The translations under genes were made by a program, and so were the position numbers. This document shows positions 25,949-36,185 of a stretch of 64,000 nucleotides of DNA, one piece after another; the stretch's first letter is position 1; each line of letters begins with the position of its first letter. Under the pieces are notes generated by a model. That model saw nothing but the letters and a program-made list of their open reading frames with translations, did not search any database and was not told the DNA's origin. Source of the DNA: Lingula anatina (Eukaryota; Brachiopoda; Lingulata; Lingulida; Lingulidae). The DNA lies in the NCBI RefSeq assembly GCF_001039355.2, contig NW_019775780.1:667810-731809 (forward strand). The letters are read 5' to 3'.

Positions 25949-26469
25949 TCAACAGAACATTCAACACAATCTACAGTCACGTGGGTATAAACGCCACTAC
26001 AGATATCTATGACTTTTTTTAAAGATATATGGTAACATATGTCACTCAGGTTTTAGCATAAAGACAAGAAAATTCGATGTACGTCTTAAAACTAGATAAC
26101 ACTATAGTTTAATTAAGTCCAGAGTCTAGAAAAAAAAACATTGCAATATTCAGTCTTGTCGACTTACTGAAGTTACTTGCTCTCAGCAACATTGTATAAG
26201 TGAACTGCATCAATTTTCAGAACTGGTAACACAATATCTTTGAACATACCTTGATTAGATGCAATCAAAAATTTTGCAAAACATTTCAAATGTAGATAAC
26301 ATGTATTGATAATATTATCTCATCATATCTAACCACATACCACTTCCGCATGCTCTTTAGTGTTAAAAGATCCGTTGTTTGTACACTCAAAGACGGTTTT
26401 CGACTATTGTTTTGTTTCGGCTGATTTCTACCAAAAGTAGGTACTATTGTGATTTTATAATCCATATAT
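23812..26469. other. intergenic region upstream of SMCR8
   Basis: Must contain the SMCR8 promoter and 5' UTR exon, but I cannot place them. AT-rich, with no conserved ORF; those at 24668-25045 and 25466-25678 have no motif. A (TA)n(TGTA)n tract lies at 25861-25948. Confidence 0.5.
25861..25948. repeat. (TA)n followed by (TGTA)n
   Basis: About 30 TA units passing into about six TGTA units. Plain simple-sequence DNA. Confidence 0.97.
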
Positions 26470-26472
26470 TAA

Positions 26473-27444
26473 GGCCACACTTTTTTATTTTTATGGATGA
26501 CATCCTCTGAGTACCCCAAAATCGGTGCGAGAGGGCGAAAAAAAAAAAAAAACAGTCCAAAAAAAAAAAAACTGCTTAAGTAAAGGAATGCTGTCAGTAC
26601 ACAGCTGGAAACACAAATTTAACCACAGAAACACGTATCAAACTAACAATATGTCTTTATCCATGCTCTCAAAATATTAAAGCATTGTGAATACTTCGTA
26701 GAAAGGTAAAAAAAGTCATGAATTGATATACTTCATATTACCAAATCTATTTAAGGTTATTTCATGCATTCATTTGTTATAGCAATCAATAAAACAAATA
26801 TCAATCAAACAGTGTGTCTTTATTTGTATTCTCAGAATATTAAAACATTTTGAACACTTCACAGAAATGTTTAAAAAATGATGCAAAGATATGCTTAATA
26901 CTACCAAATCTATTAAAGTTCATTTCAGACGATGCCATTTTGTCAACTTCAACTCACACGAAGCAGCTAAAGTGTCAGGTGGCCTGTCCGACCTTCAGCC
27001 CACCAAATACCTCGACGCCCTTGTCGACCCTTTTTTCGCTACAGAAAACCTGGTATTAATGTGCTGCTTTATACAGAATGTCACAGAAATGTTTCGGCCG
27101 CCGCCAGCCTTTCGCACAATTGTAAAAAGGTGATATCTCCATGCCCAATATCAATGGCATACCAATCCAAAACGATGGCGCCCGTTCTCTTGATGACTTT
27201 TATTGTTGTGTAATTTGAAAGTAATCCTAGAGATGAATTTGACAGCAAAGTGGCCGCATTTCCACGTGGCGAAAATACGCATGCGCAGAAAGCTCATTTC
27301 CTTGCAAATTCAATAACAACGTTTGCGTCAACCGACTTCGTTGGGGGCTGGGTGGGGGGGCTTTTTTTTTTTTTTTTTTTTTGAGAACGGGCGAAAATCC
27401 GTGCGCGCGCAGGATGTCATCCATAAAATTAAAAAAGTGTGGCC
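26473..27444. mobile_element. Harbinger-like non-autonomous element, TAA duplication
   Basis: Long inverted ends: left 'ggccacacttttttattttt' then 'atggatgacatcct'; the right end read inverted gives 'ggccacacttttttaatttt' then 'atggatgacatcct'. TAA flanks both sides (26470-26472 and 27445-27447). A 3-bp TAA/TTA duplication is typical of PIF/Harbinger. Homopolymer runs sit inside both ends (A at ~26540-26572, T at ~27362-27382). The short ORFs (26850-27133 and 27227-27424) show no transposase motif, so I read it as non-autonomous. Confidence 0.65.
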
Positions 27445-27447
27445 TAA

Positions 27448-28488
27448 AGAGAATTATAAATTAATTCATTTAGTTATCCTGGTGTTTTTTGTATATATTT
27501 TCAACTAGTATAAATATCAGCAAAATATGATGTGAAACTGTCTGAAGAATAAATTAGTGTTTACAGTGTAGTTAAAAACTGGTTGCTATAAAATTAACTT
27601 TTTTACTTTCATGTGTAACTCGTGTAGATTTAAGGACAGTCTGGCGATTTCTTGCATGAAAGTATGGCACATTTCACACCGATATTGTAAACGTTTTGAA
27701 TATATAATATAGTAGCGACCATGACGACCATTGTGTCTATTTATTTGAGCCTTGGCAGTGACACAAGAGGCTACTGAAATTGAAAGTGAAACTTAACTAG
27801 AAGTACTTGTAGTATAGTAGGGAAAAGTGGTGCACAGTTGTGTACAAATTTTTGTTATTGAGCAATACTAAAGGGCATTCTATTCTTTTTCAATAAAGAT
27901 AAAAATTGCTCCTGAAATTAAAATTCTATTTTCACATTTATTTTTGAAGAAATCGGTTTTATTTTAGTGCTGTTCATTTGCCAGACTGAAATCGACTAAT
28001 TAATTTTGCCTCATCGAAATATTAACAGAGCTTATGTATAATACATTTGATGTGAGTGATAATGTAACTGCAACATGAGCCTCCCAGTTGCAGAGGCTTC
28101 ATTAACCACTAATAATATTACTTGTATAAGATGTCTACAGTGCATACGCTTACATCCAAATGTGGTGTAACATTTAAAATCATCTTGTTACTGCATTTGG
28201 CATGCAGTGTATAGTGCAAATGTTAAGTTAATTGTTTCAGTTTCCTACTGTGTTCGTATGAAAGGTATTTTTTTTTGTAAAGAGTAACATCTACAGGTAT
28301 TTCTCTACAGCAACTGTACTGTAGTCAAAGATACTACTACATGTTTGAAGATATATGCAATTTATAAATAATTATCTGGATTAGTTAAATGTCACAGGAG
28401 ATTTATTTTGCCTTGCTCTTTGCAGTATGTTTTCTCTTTAAAATTAGCAGTCATAATCAAGATAAAATTAACATTTTGCTCATTTCAG
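27448..28488. other. upstream region of the aminotransferase gene
   Basis: No ORF of note. It ends in a 3' splice site (cattt-cag, AG at 28487-28488) just before the start exon, so a 5' UTR exon and the promoter should lie here or further left. I cannot place them. Confidence 0.45.
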
Positions 28489-28499
28489 ACTCTTAGATA

Positions 28500-31400
28500 A
28501 TGTCAACTGTTAGAAGAGATTTTGGTTCATTTCATTCCTCCAATGTACAAGAACTTTTGGAACTAAAAGATGTAGGTGAACCTTAACTGTGTAAAATTAT
28601 AGGAAATAAAGGAGCAAAAATGTGAGTCATTGGTCTGATAAATGTCTAGGTTGGCCATAAGCTAACGGTATGAAAAATTTCAGCTTGCATTTTATAATTA
28701 TTATATGAAACGAGATAAAGGGTTCACCATGCAGAAAATTGACTTAATATTGTAAAATCAATGGACATAATCCAAGATATCCAGCAGTCTTACAAAGTAG
28801 CATAACATCAAGTGAGATCTCATGTTTTTAAAATCTGAAAATTTGTCTTTTTAAGGATGATTATCAACTGCCACCATTACCTGTACAAGGACCAAATTTC
28901 TTGGACATCAAACCTGACTTGCATTTTGGCAAGTCAATAAAAAATAAATATTTCATTTTGGAAGAGGTAATGAAACTACTGTGAATAAATAAATGGTATT
29001 ATTATTATTTTGAAAAACTAGACAGATACTGTAGATAACAGGCCTGTAGCCAGGGGGCAGGGGGTAGAAAGAACTGCCCATTTTGTCAGGAAAAGGTATA
29101 TTCTGGATGAAATTTGATCTAGGAACACAAAGGTTTCGTTGTAATAGGTCCACTTTTTCGGAAAAAGAACCCCCCTTTTGAATTTGCTGGCTACAGGCCT
29201 GGACAAAAGTAATTTATTTTCAGTTTGGAGTATGTATTCAATGTGTACTGTATGTGCTTATAAATGATGGTTATGGGTTATGGTGTTTTGTTTTAAAAAT
29301 GCATTAGAAAGTTTATGAAAGAATAACAATGTGAAACAAAATTTAATTATTTGTTGCTAGGAATGCACTTTCCTGAATCATGGAGCCTTTGGTGCCACAC
29401 TGAAAGATGCACTGTTAGTAGCACAGGTAACTGAAGAATATATTTTTTGTTTCATTATACAGAAAAAAATAAATAGATGTAAATACAAATTGTTTTTTCA
29501 AGAATAATTTTGTTTTCCACTAGTTTCTCAGAGGTCAATTATATTTGTTCTAGAAATGGCAAATGTACACAGAAAAGCAACCTCTGAGATTTTTTGATCG
29601 AGAGCTCTTGCCTTTGCTGGTATATGTAACAAGAAGATTGGCTAAATTTGTAGGTATGTAGTCTACCAAGAGTGGAGAAAAATTTTTACTCCTGCCACGT
29701 GCATTAGCTGTAGCTTATAGTTTTTGCCTTGCATAGCCTATAAAATTATTTTTTGGTTAATATAAGTATAATGACACTATCTTTTACAGGAAAATGCATC
29801 TTTGCATTAATTAAATTGTACATGTCATTGGCATTTATTTATCTGAGTGGCGTGAATAATTTGAAAATTTGCATAAATGTCCTTAAAAATGTGTCACTTA
29901 CTGTCCCACAGGTTGTGACCCTAGGGACCTCCTACTGGTGCAGAATGCCACTACAGGCATTAACTGTGTTATAAAAAATTTGGGCCTTGGTCCTGGGGAT
30001 GTGATATTCTCACTGAGTGTAACTTATGGTAATTTTGAATTAAAAACTCATCAGTTGAATCAAACGATAATTTCACCTCTGACTTGACATCAAGAGTGCA
30101 TTCTAATGCTTTCACTTTGATATTTTAGTTTTCATTTTTTGAAATCATTATTTTTTAGATTTCTTTTGATATCTGAAGATTATCTTTTTACAATTCCCTG
30201 GTAACAACATGCTTTGTAGGGACTTTAAAGATGTTCTCAACTTGACAAAATATATGTGTATCTGTACTTCTTTTCATTATAGGTGCAGTTAAGAAACTGT
30301 TGAAACATATTTGTGCAGAAACTGGAAGTATTTTACAAGAGGAAACAGTGCAATTTCCCATTACAAGCAGGGACCAGGTGATTAAGGATATTTTTCTGCT
30401 TTCATTTTATTGTTGAAATATAGAGTTAATTTGTAATGAGCTAAAAAATAAATCATTGAAATCATTCTTAAAAGAAAACTTGAATATTCTATGGCCTTCA
30501 AAAGTATTAATTTGAAGAATAAAGTGAATTTTGTAAAATCTATAACCAGTAGTTCAGTTTTAATTTATTCAGTCATTTTTGTATTTCACAGCTTATTTCG
30601 CTTGTTGAAAGCACACTCAGGCCAGAAGTGACTAAACTGGCAGTATTTGATCACATTCCAAGTAACATTCCATTCATAATGCCTATTCAAGAAATTATTG
30701 CTATCTGTCATAAGAGGTGAGTTTATCAAACTTTGAATTACAAAATGTGAATATAGGATGTCTTGCATTGCAACATTAAAAGACAATGTTACTTGACAAG
30801 TTATGTCCAGTTTTTCTCAAAAAAGCATTATTTTTCAGTGCTACTCTTTCTATCAACTTTATTATTTCTATGTCTGTCCATTTGACAGCCCTGCTAGTTT
30901 GGCATTATTTTTCAATGGATTTGAACCCTAAATTTCAGTCTTAGAAAAAATGCGTAAAAAGAAACTGAAATTGAAACCTTCTGAAATATCAGAGCATACA
31001 GCTATCAGTTTCTCTTATACTATGGTCACAAGAGACAATAGCCAAATTAAGATGTTTAAACTATAATTTTATTTTTATCTTACCTTCCCTTACAATTACC
31101 CTTGTAGTTATGCTCGCTTATATCTCAGTAAATTACTTCATGTCTTACTATAGAGGGGTTCCAGTACTGGTTGATGGAGCACATGCTTTGGGTAGTCTGC
31201 CATTGGACATAGCATCTCTTAAACCCGACTACTACATCTCTAATGCACACAAATGGTTCTGCTGTCCTAAGGGATGTGCATTTTTGTATGTAAAAAGGGA
31301 GCTTCAGTCTGTGATAAGGCCTTTAGTTATTTCCCATGGATTTGGCTCAGGATTCAATTCAGAATTCATATGGTCAGGTAAACCCCACAACCAGTTTGAT

Positions 31401-34202
31401 CCATTTAATCTGTTGTTATTAATGATAACTAATATAAACAGAAGAGAAAAGTTTATTTCACTTCTTATCTTGTCTTCATAAGATAAAAATATCCTCTTTT
31501 TTAATTAAAGGTTTTAATACGATACGTTTAAAGTATGGGAATTATTCAGTATTCTGTATGTAAGTCTGTAAAGTGTAATACATTTTTACAATAGGTCTTA
31601 AAGACTACAGTCCATTCTTATCAATGCCCACAGTTATCGATTTCTGGGAGACTGTTGGTCCAGACACTATGAGGAAATATATGTATCAGCTGTGTCATCA
31701 AGCAGGTATTTTATATTCTCTTGAGGTAAAATAGCAATTGCGAAGTTATGTAAGATGGTCCATCAACATGCTACAAAAGAAATGCTATGCTTATAACATT
31801 ACCAGTATATGAATGGGGTTACATGTATTTCTTTATTATACCAGTATTTTCTCTTTTTTTTTGTTTTTTGCAATGTCAAACATACTGTACTTTTTCTGTC
31901 ATATTTTTGGGTAATATATGTGCTTTATATTTTCTTGTAGAAACTCATATTTTAATTTTCAGCTGAACATTTGGTACATGTTTGGAACACAGACTTGATA
32001 GCACCAGCTGATATGTTTGGTAACATTTGTTGGACTGTTCCATTACAGCACAGCATAATATTAGAATTTGTATTTGTTTATTGCATTTCATTTTGTTCAA
32101 GATTCTTATATAAAAAGAAGTTATTTTGTTAGAATTTTCACAATACAATCAGGAATCAGTATATTTTCATCATCTGGAAAGAGACATTGTTCATGATAGT
32201 GACAGAAATCTCCATGCTGTACGTTTACTATACAGTTACTCATTTTACTGATGACTCAGGCCCGTAGCCAGGGGGGAGGGTTCGGGGGGTTCGAAAGAAC
32301 CGCCCCTTTTGTCAGGAAAAGGTCCATTTTGGGTAAAATTTGATCTAGGTATACATACGTTTCATTGTAAAAGGTCCACTTTTTCAAAAAAAAAAAAAAC
32401 AAAAAAAAAAGAACCCCCCCCTTTTGAATTTGCTGGCTACGGGCCTGTGACTGTTATCACAGTTCACTTGTACACACACAGCTGAGTTGTCATTTTTAAT
32501 AATCAGTTTACAACTATATTAATCAAATATATGGATACTGTAAAATATTCCCTTTGTAGGTTCAATGTCGTTGGTAAGGCTTCCGGACACGCTGTACAAC
32601 TCTAGCAGCCCTGCCACCTATCAGCAAGCAGAGGTTATTCAAAATAAATTATATTACAAATTTAATATTGAGGTGGGTGCAAGTTGTGTTTTTCATACAC
32701 TCAATTTTTTTGTTCAAAATCTACAATCCAAATATGATATACATCTTGGTTTTAATTTTTCTAAGAATGAAAGCAACATTTTGTTTTCTAATTTAACTTG
32801 TTTGGTTTGGATGGCATTGTACTTTGGATCATTAGCTATTTCTATAATATCTATATCACTTTTTGGAATATTATATTGCTTTAGAACATCTTTAGCCTTT
32901 TTGCAATAGGGACAAAATGTTTTAGAATACACCACAACTTACTAAGTAGGTAAGTAAGTTTATTAAGACATGCATGACAACCAAAAGGTTGAAGTTATAC
33001 ATAAAATGGAGTAAGAATAAAATTTACAAATTAAAATATTGATATATAATATAGGATATGCAAATAGAACTTAATGAGATTAAAAAAAAATAAATAAATA
33101 AAATAAATAAATAAAATAATTTTTTTTTGCACAGGCATCTGAAAGTTAGTGTAAAAGAGGATGGAGTAATGAAAATTAAATACAATAAAGGCCAAAATGA
33201 GTTTCAAAAGTAAAACTCAGACCACTAATGGTTAAATAAAGAGAAAGGAATAAAAGTGTTTTTAAAATGTTCCGTTCTAATTTTTGGTATGTTAAACTTT
33301 GACAGGCTATTTCTTAAGGGGCCCACACACGGTGAGCATTTGGCGCACGCCACTTGCGCTGCGCCGTTTTCTCATCGTGTGCGGGGTATTTTGGTGAGAT
33401 TTTTGCCTCACGCGCGGCTGAGCAAAATTTCTCATGTGTTTGATTTTTTGGGTCTCTTGAGGCAAATGTCTCAGCGTGTGCGGGGTGCAAGCGCCGATTG
33501 CTCACGCCATGCTAACAATGCGCATGTGCCAGTAGCCGGAAACAAACAAAAATGGCAGCCCCCAGCGAAGTCAACAAAAACGTACACAGTTATAGTTAGT
33601 CTGATTGATTAACGTGGTCATCATTATCCATTACTATCAGAAAAAACAACAATATGTAATGTTTCCTTAATCACATGATCCCACAGTTCGCGGTGCGTCC
33701 GATAGGGGCAGGCCAGGAGGCATCTCTGCTGAGCAAAGAGCGCATCGTTTGCGGGGAGTTGAGGAGCGCGAGCATGTGGCGCAGCGCAAATGGCGCGCGC
33801 CGAATGCTCACCGTGTGCGGGCCCCTTTAGTCTCCTGTGTGGATTTCAGGTTAAAAGGTAGTTCAGTTTGTCTGTCATTTTGTATTTTTGCAAAAAATGA
33901 TTTGCAGAGTTCAAATCTGCACTCTTTTAATGTAGTATTTTTTGCTTGGGCTAGAGCATCAACAAGAAAACTTTCTTGCTGCCAATCTTAGTCTTTATCT
34001 GATCTGTAATATTAGGCTTGTTTACAATAAAAAACTTAGATATCCATGTGAATTAAGATTTATAACTTGCTTTGAATTTTTTCAGGTGCCTATTAAGGCA
34101 GTAGAAGGCATTCTGTATGTCAGGATCTCATCCCATATATACAATACAATTGACGAGTACAAGTACTTGGGAGATGCTGTACTGAAATTGTCAGAAGACT
34201 GA
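28500..34202 (+). CDS. class V aminotransferase, isopenicillin-N-epimerase-like, 435 aa
   Basis: PLP-dependent fold-type I enzyme. Exons: 28500-28571, 28856-28966, 29361-29426, 29554-29653, 29912-30028, 30283-30377, 30592-30716, 31154-31377, 31595-31705, 31963-32019, 32560-32672, 34086-34202. All twelve join in frame. Landmarks: FLNHGAFGA near 65 (substrate/PLP-pocket start typical of isopenicillin N epimerase-like proteins), VQNATTGIN near 127, VLVDGAHALGSLPLD with Asp236 for the pyridine nitrogen, and SNAHKW with Lys262 as the Schiff-base lysine, followed by CPKGCAFLYV. The length suits the family. There is no signal peptide or membrane segment, so it is probably cytosolic. Substrate unknown: the family name comes from antibiotic-making microbes, and animal members are uncharacterised to my knowledge; a cysteine-desulfhydrase-like activity is an alternative. 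The start is the first ATG after a 3' splice site. Confidence 0.88.
29039..29201. mobile_element. MITE-A copy 1
   Basis: Ends are CAGGCCTGTAGCCAG and its inverse CTGGCTACAGGCCTG. Inside it shares 'ttttgtcaggaaaaggt' and 'tgaaatttgatctagg'-type text with copy 2 at 32257. About 163 bp, in the second intron of the aminotransferase gene. No clear target duplication. Confidence 0.8.
32257..32447. mobile_element. MITE-A copy 2
   Basis: Ends are CAGGCCCGTAGCCAG and the inverse CTGGCTACGGGCCTG. It is longer than copy 1 because of an A-rich run. TGACT occurs directly left of it and next to its right end, a possible target duplication. It sits in the intron before the eleventh coding exon of the same gene. 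Confidence 0.8.
32714..32935 (-). CDS. glutaredoxin-like exon or gene fragment (antisense, intronic)
   Basis: The frame opens with VVVYSKTFCPYCKKAK, the N-terminal half of a glutaredoxin fold: strand, CPYC dithiol active site (Cys8 and Cys11 counted from the GTG), helix, then DVLKQYNIP and IDIIEIANDPKYNAIQ. Glutaredoxins reduce protein disulphides or glutathione mixed disulphides. The second half (cis-Pro loop and GG motif) is missing: after AIQTKQ the frame runs into unrelated residues. A possible donor (caa-GTTAAA) follows, and a 3' splice site (ttag) precedes the first valines. So it is either one exon of an undetected gene or a broken copy. It lies in the last intron of the aminotransferase gene, on the other strand. 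I found no partner exon nearby. Confidence 0.6.
   Translation of the reverse strand: MVYSKTFCPYCKKAKDVLKQYNIPKSDIDIIEIANDPKYNAIQTKQVKLENKMLLSFLEKLKPRCISYLDCRF
33317..33826. mobile_element. Harbinger-like MITE, TTA duplication
   Basis: The left end AGGGGCCCACACACGGTGAG matches the inverted right end AGGGGCCCGCACACGGTGAG, and both continue into 'cattYggcgc'. TTA flanks both sides (33314-33316 and 33827-33829). 510 bp, GC-rich, with no transposase. It sits in the last intron of the aminotransferase gene. The 3-bp TTA duplication and GG-rich ends fit PIF/Harbinger. Confidence 0.75.
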
Positions 34203-35466
34203 AACTACCAGTGCCAGAGTTGATAAAAAGATATTTGTGCAACAGTTATCACATTTCATTTCTGGTAAATTTAAACATGGGCACATAACACTTTAAAAAG
34301 AAACTATGACAACATTTCTGTGGAGGTGTGCACCATCAAGTTTTTAATGGTGTACCAGATTGTTGGACAAACCGGTCACCACAGAACAAATACACCATGG
34401 ACATAATGTCAGGTGCTGCCCCAATGAACAATTAAGTGAACTACCAGTCTGCTGTACCCTAGGTTCTAGATTCCGGTATTGTCAGCTCGATCTTGATTTC
34501 ATATATAACCCATATCAACAATACTAAAAGCGACTCCATCACAAGGTATATATATTTAACAAGCTAGCTTTTACGTACGTTGCTCTGACACTCAGGGTAG
34601 TCTGCTGTTATGTACGTGAGAAATGACAAATGTCAAATAGAGGTCAAGTTTTTTCTTTTGTTGGTTTGTAGTTTTAAAAAACCATTACACCAAAAATTTT
34701 CGATGGATTTTGATTTAAGGTTAGGATAGGCCAGAAATAGGCCAATTTAGAATATATTACATTATGGTGGTGATCAACAAAGTAAAATAATGAAAGTTGT
34801 GTGTAAATTTGCTTACTCTTTTTTTTTTATTTTTTTTTTTCAGTTCAGACATTTAACATTGAAAGCTAATTTCCAATGTAGCTATTGACATTTAAAAAAC
34901 GATATTTGATTGGCAGATGCTGGATTTTAGGCCCATCAAGTGCATTTTGTACATGACCTTTACACTCAATAACTCAAGGAATTATTAATAAAATATTTAA
35001 AAATGAAAAAAAAAGTTTTTTTGGTGATTTTTGACCATGAAGGTCTCAAAACTATTGGGATTGTTCCTTCTAGTCAAATACACGATTTTGCCCTTCAACA
35101 AATTTTACTACAAAACCAGTATAAAGAACAATTTTATTTCAAAGATGTACAGTTGGTTATATCAATTACAATAAATTCAAGTGCAAAGAAACATACTGGA
35201 GAAATACAATATGTCAAAATGTTTTGAAATTGTAAACGATAAACCATAATGTGTGAAAAGTTACTACCAAATGCAGATGTGATCCTAACATAGTGGCTCT
35301 ACCATTTTGACATAACTTTTGAAACCAAGATATGCAAAGAGAAACTTGCATTTTTATAAAAAAAGATTTTAACTAAGATTGCTTATCAATACATTGCAGC
35401 AAAAAAGTGAAGGTTTTTGCTCCTGTCCAAAAGTATCGAGTCAAAATCAACTATAAGTGACCATTA
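34203..35466. other. 3' flank between two convergent transcription units
   Basis: The plus-strand aminotransferase gene ends at 34202 and the minus-strand microprotein ORFs end at 35467, so both 3' UTRs probably lie here. One 74-codon plus-strand ORF (35003-35227, start MKKKVFLVIF) has a protein-like composition but no motif I can name, and I do not call it a gene. Confidence 0.45.
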
Positions 35467-35646
35467 TCATTCCAAGTTTTCAGAGCTTTCTTTTTTCAAC
35501 TTTCCCGTGCGAATAAGAAACTCTTCCATTTCTATTTCATTTTTTTCAATTTGCCTAGAAGCTTGATATTGTTTCAATGCTGTAATGCCAGAGAAAACTC
35601 CAACAACACCTGCTAAACCACCCAAAACTATAAAGAACGAGCGCAT
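35467..35646 (-). CDS. 59-aa membrane microprotein, second ORF of a tandem pair
   Basis: Reads MRSFFIVLGGLAGVVGVFSG then ITALKQYQASRQIEKNEIE and ends KKESSENLE. One hydrophobic segment (about residues 4-22, Gly/Val-rich) is followed by a charged, probably helical tail, the shape of a signal-anchored mitochondrial or ER microprotein. It begins 20 bases after the stop of the upstream ORF (35667-35891) on the same strand, and no splice acceptor is obvious between them, which suggests one bicistronic mRNA. I do not recognise the family. It is shorter than most ORF cut-offs, so automatic annotation may miss it. Confidence 0.55.
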   Translation of the reverse strand: MRSFFIVLGGLAGVVGVFSGITALKQYQASRQIEKNEIEMEEFLIRTGKLKKESSENLE

Positions 35647-35666
35647 ACTGTTGCTTGATGATGCTA

Positions 35667-35891
35667 TTATTTAGTGTTCTTTTCTAAATCGGTATTAATT
35701 TCACTGTTTTTCTGTTTGGGTTCACCTCCTTGAGAAGCTTGAGACTTTTCCAGTTCTTGTTGAGCTACAATTCTTTGTATTTCAAAGTACATGGGTTGCC
35801 AAGTATAAATAGCACTACCCACAGCCAAAGTCAAAATTACAACAAGATCTCTTTTTGGCATCCGTTGTAATTTTCTCAGAAACCTCTGCAT
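35667..35891 (-). CDS. PIGBOS1-like mitochondrial membrane microprotein, 74 aa
   Basis: Residues ~15-30 are hydrophobic (VVILTLAVGSAIYTWQP), preceded by a basic N terminus (RKLQRMPKRD) and followed by a charged helix (EIQRIVAQQELEKSQ). The order basic, short membrane segment, G-x-Y-x-x-Q-P, acidic/basic helix resembles human PIGBOS1, a 54-aa outer mitochondrial membrane protein that contacts CLCC1 at the ER and tunes the unfolded protein response (established for human). The match is by eye and short. Alternatives are other small mitochondrial assembly factors. The ATG lies near a promoter-like GC-richer stretch to the right, and the 59-aa ORF follows downstream. Confidence 0.5.
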   Translation of the reverse strand: MQRFLRKLQRMPKRDLVVILTLAVGSAIYTWQPMYFEIQRIVAQQELEKSQASQGGEPKQKNSEINTDLEKNTK

Positions 35892-35998
35892 ATCTTATAC
35901 TGTAAAAGAAGGGCGGAAAAAAGCAATATATTAATTCATTTAAAGGTGTGTATGTCTGTGAATTTCAAACTTTTATCCCTATGTGTTTAAAATCACAT
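35892..35998. promoter_or_regulatory. short 5' flank of the tandem microprotein ORFs
   Basis: Separates the first ATG from the foldback's outer arm. There is no TATA box that I can support. The promoter may overlap the arm at 36000-36152, which has a GCGCAG (NRF1-like half) site. Confidence 0.3.
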
Positions 35999-35999
35999 T

Positions 36000-36152
36000 A
36001 AATCCATTGGTGGTATCTAGTGATCACTGTCTGTGCCCTGAATACCCTGCGGCGTAATTAACTAGCAGCGCGAGCGAGTCGTTTCCAAAGCTGTAATTAA
36101 TTCTCGGCTGCACTCGGAGGAGATTCTGACGCCTGGACGTATGCGCAGTATA
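36000..36152 (+). repeat. outer inverted arm, left
   Basis: Reads 'atccattggtggtatctagt' through 'gtctgtgccctgaatacc' and 'gaggagattctgacgcctgg' to 'tatgcgcagta'. The reverse complement of 38353-38511 matches it with scattered differences ('atccattggcggtatctagt' and so on). Together they bracket the whole foldback, about 2.5 kb end to end. Confidence 0.8.
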
Positions 36153-36185
36153 TCTCTAAACTGTGGAGTTATGGGCGGCCAAAAG

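Noticed and set aside
35003-35227. 74-aa ORF starting MKKKVFLVIF
   Set aside because: Protein-like at a glance, but no family recognised and an AT-rich context; noted in the flank entry only.
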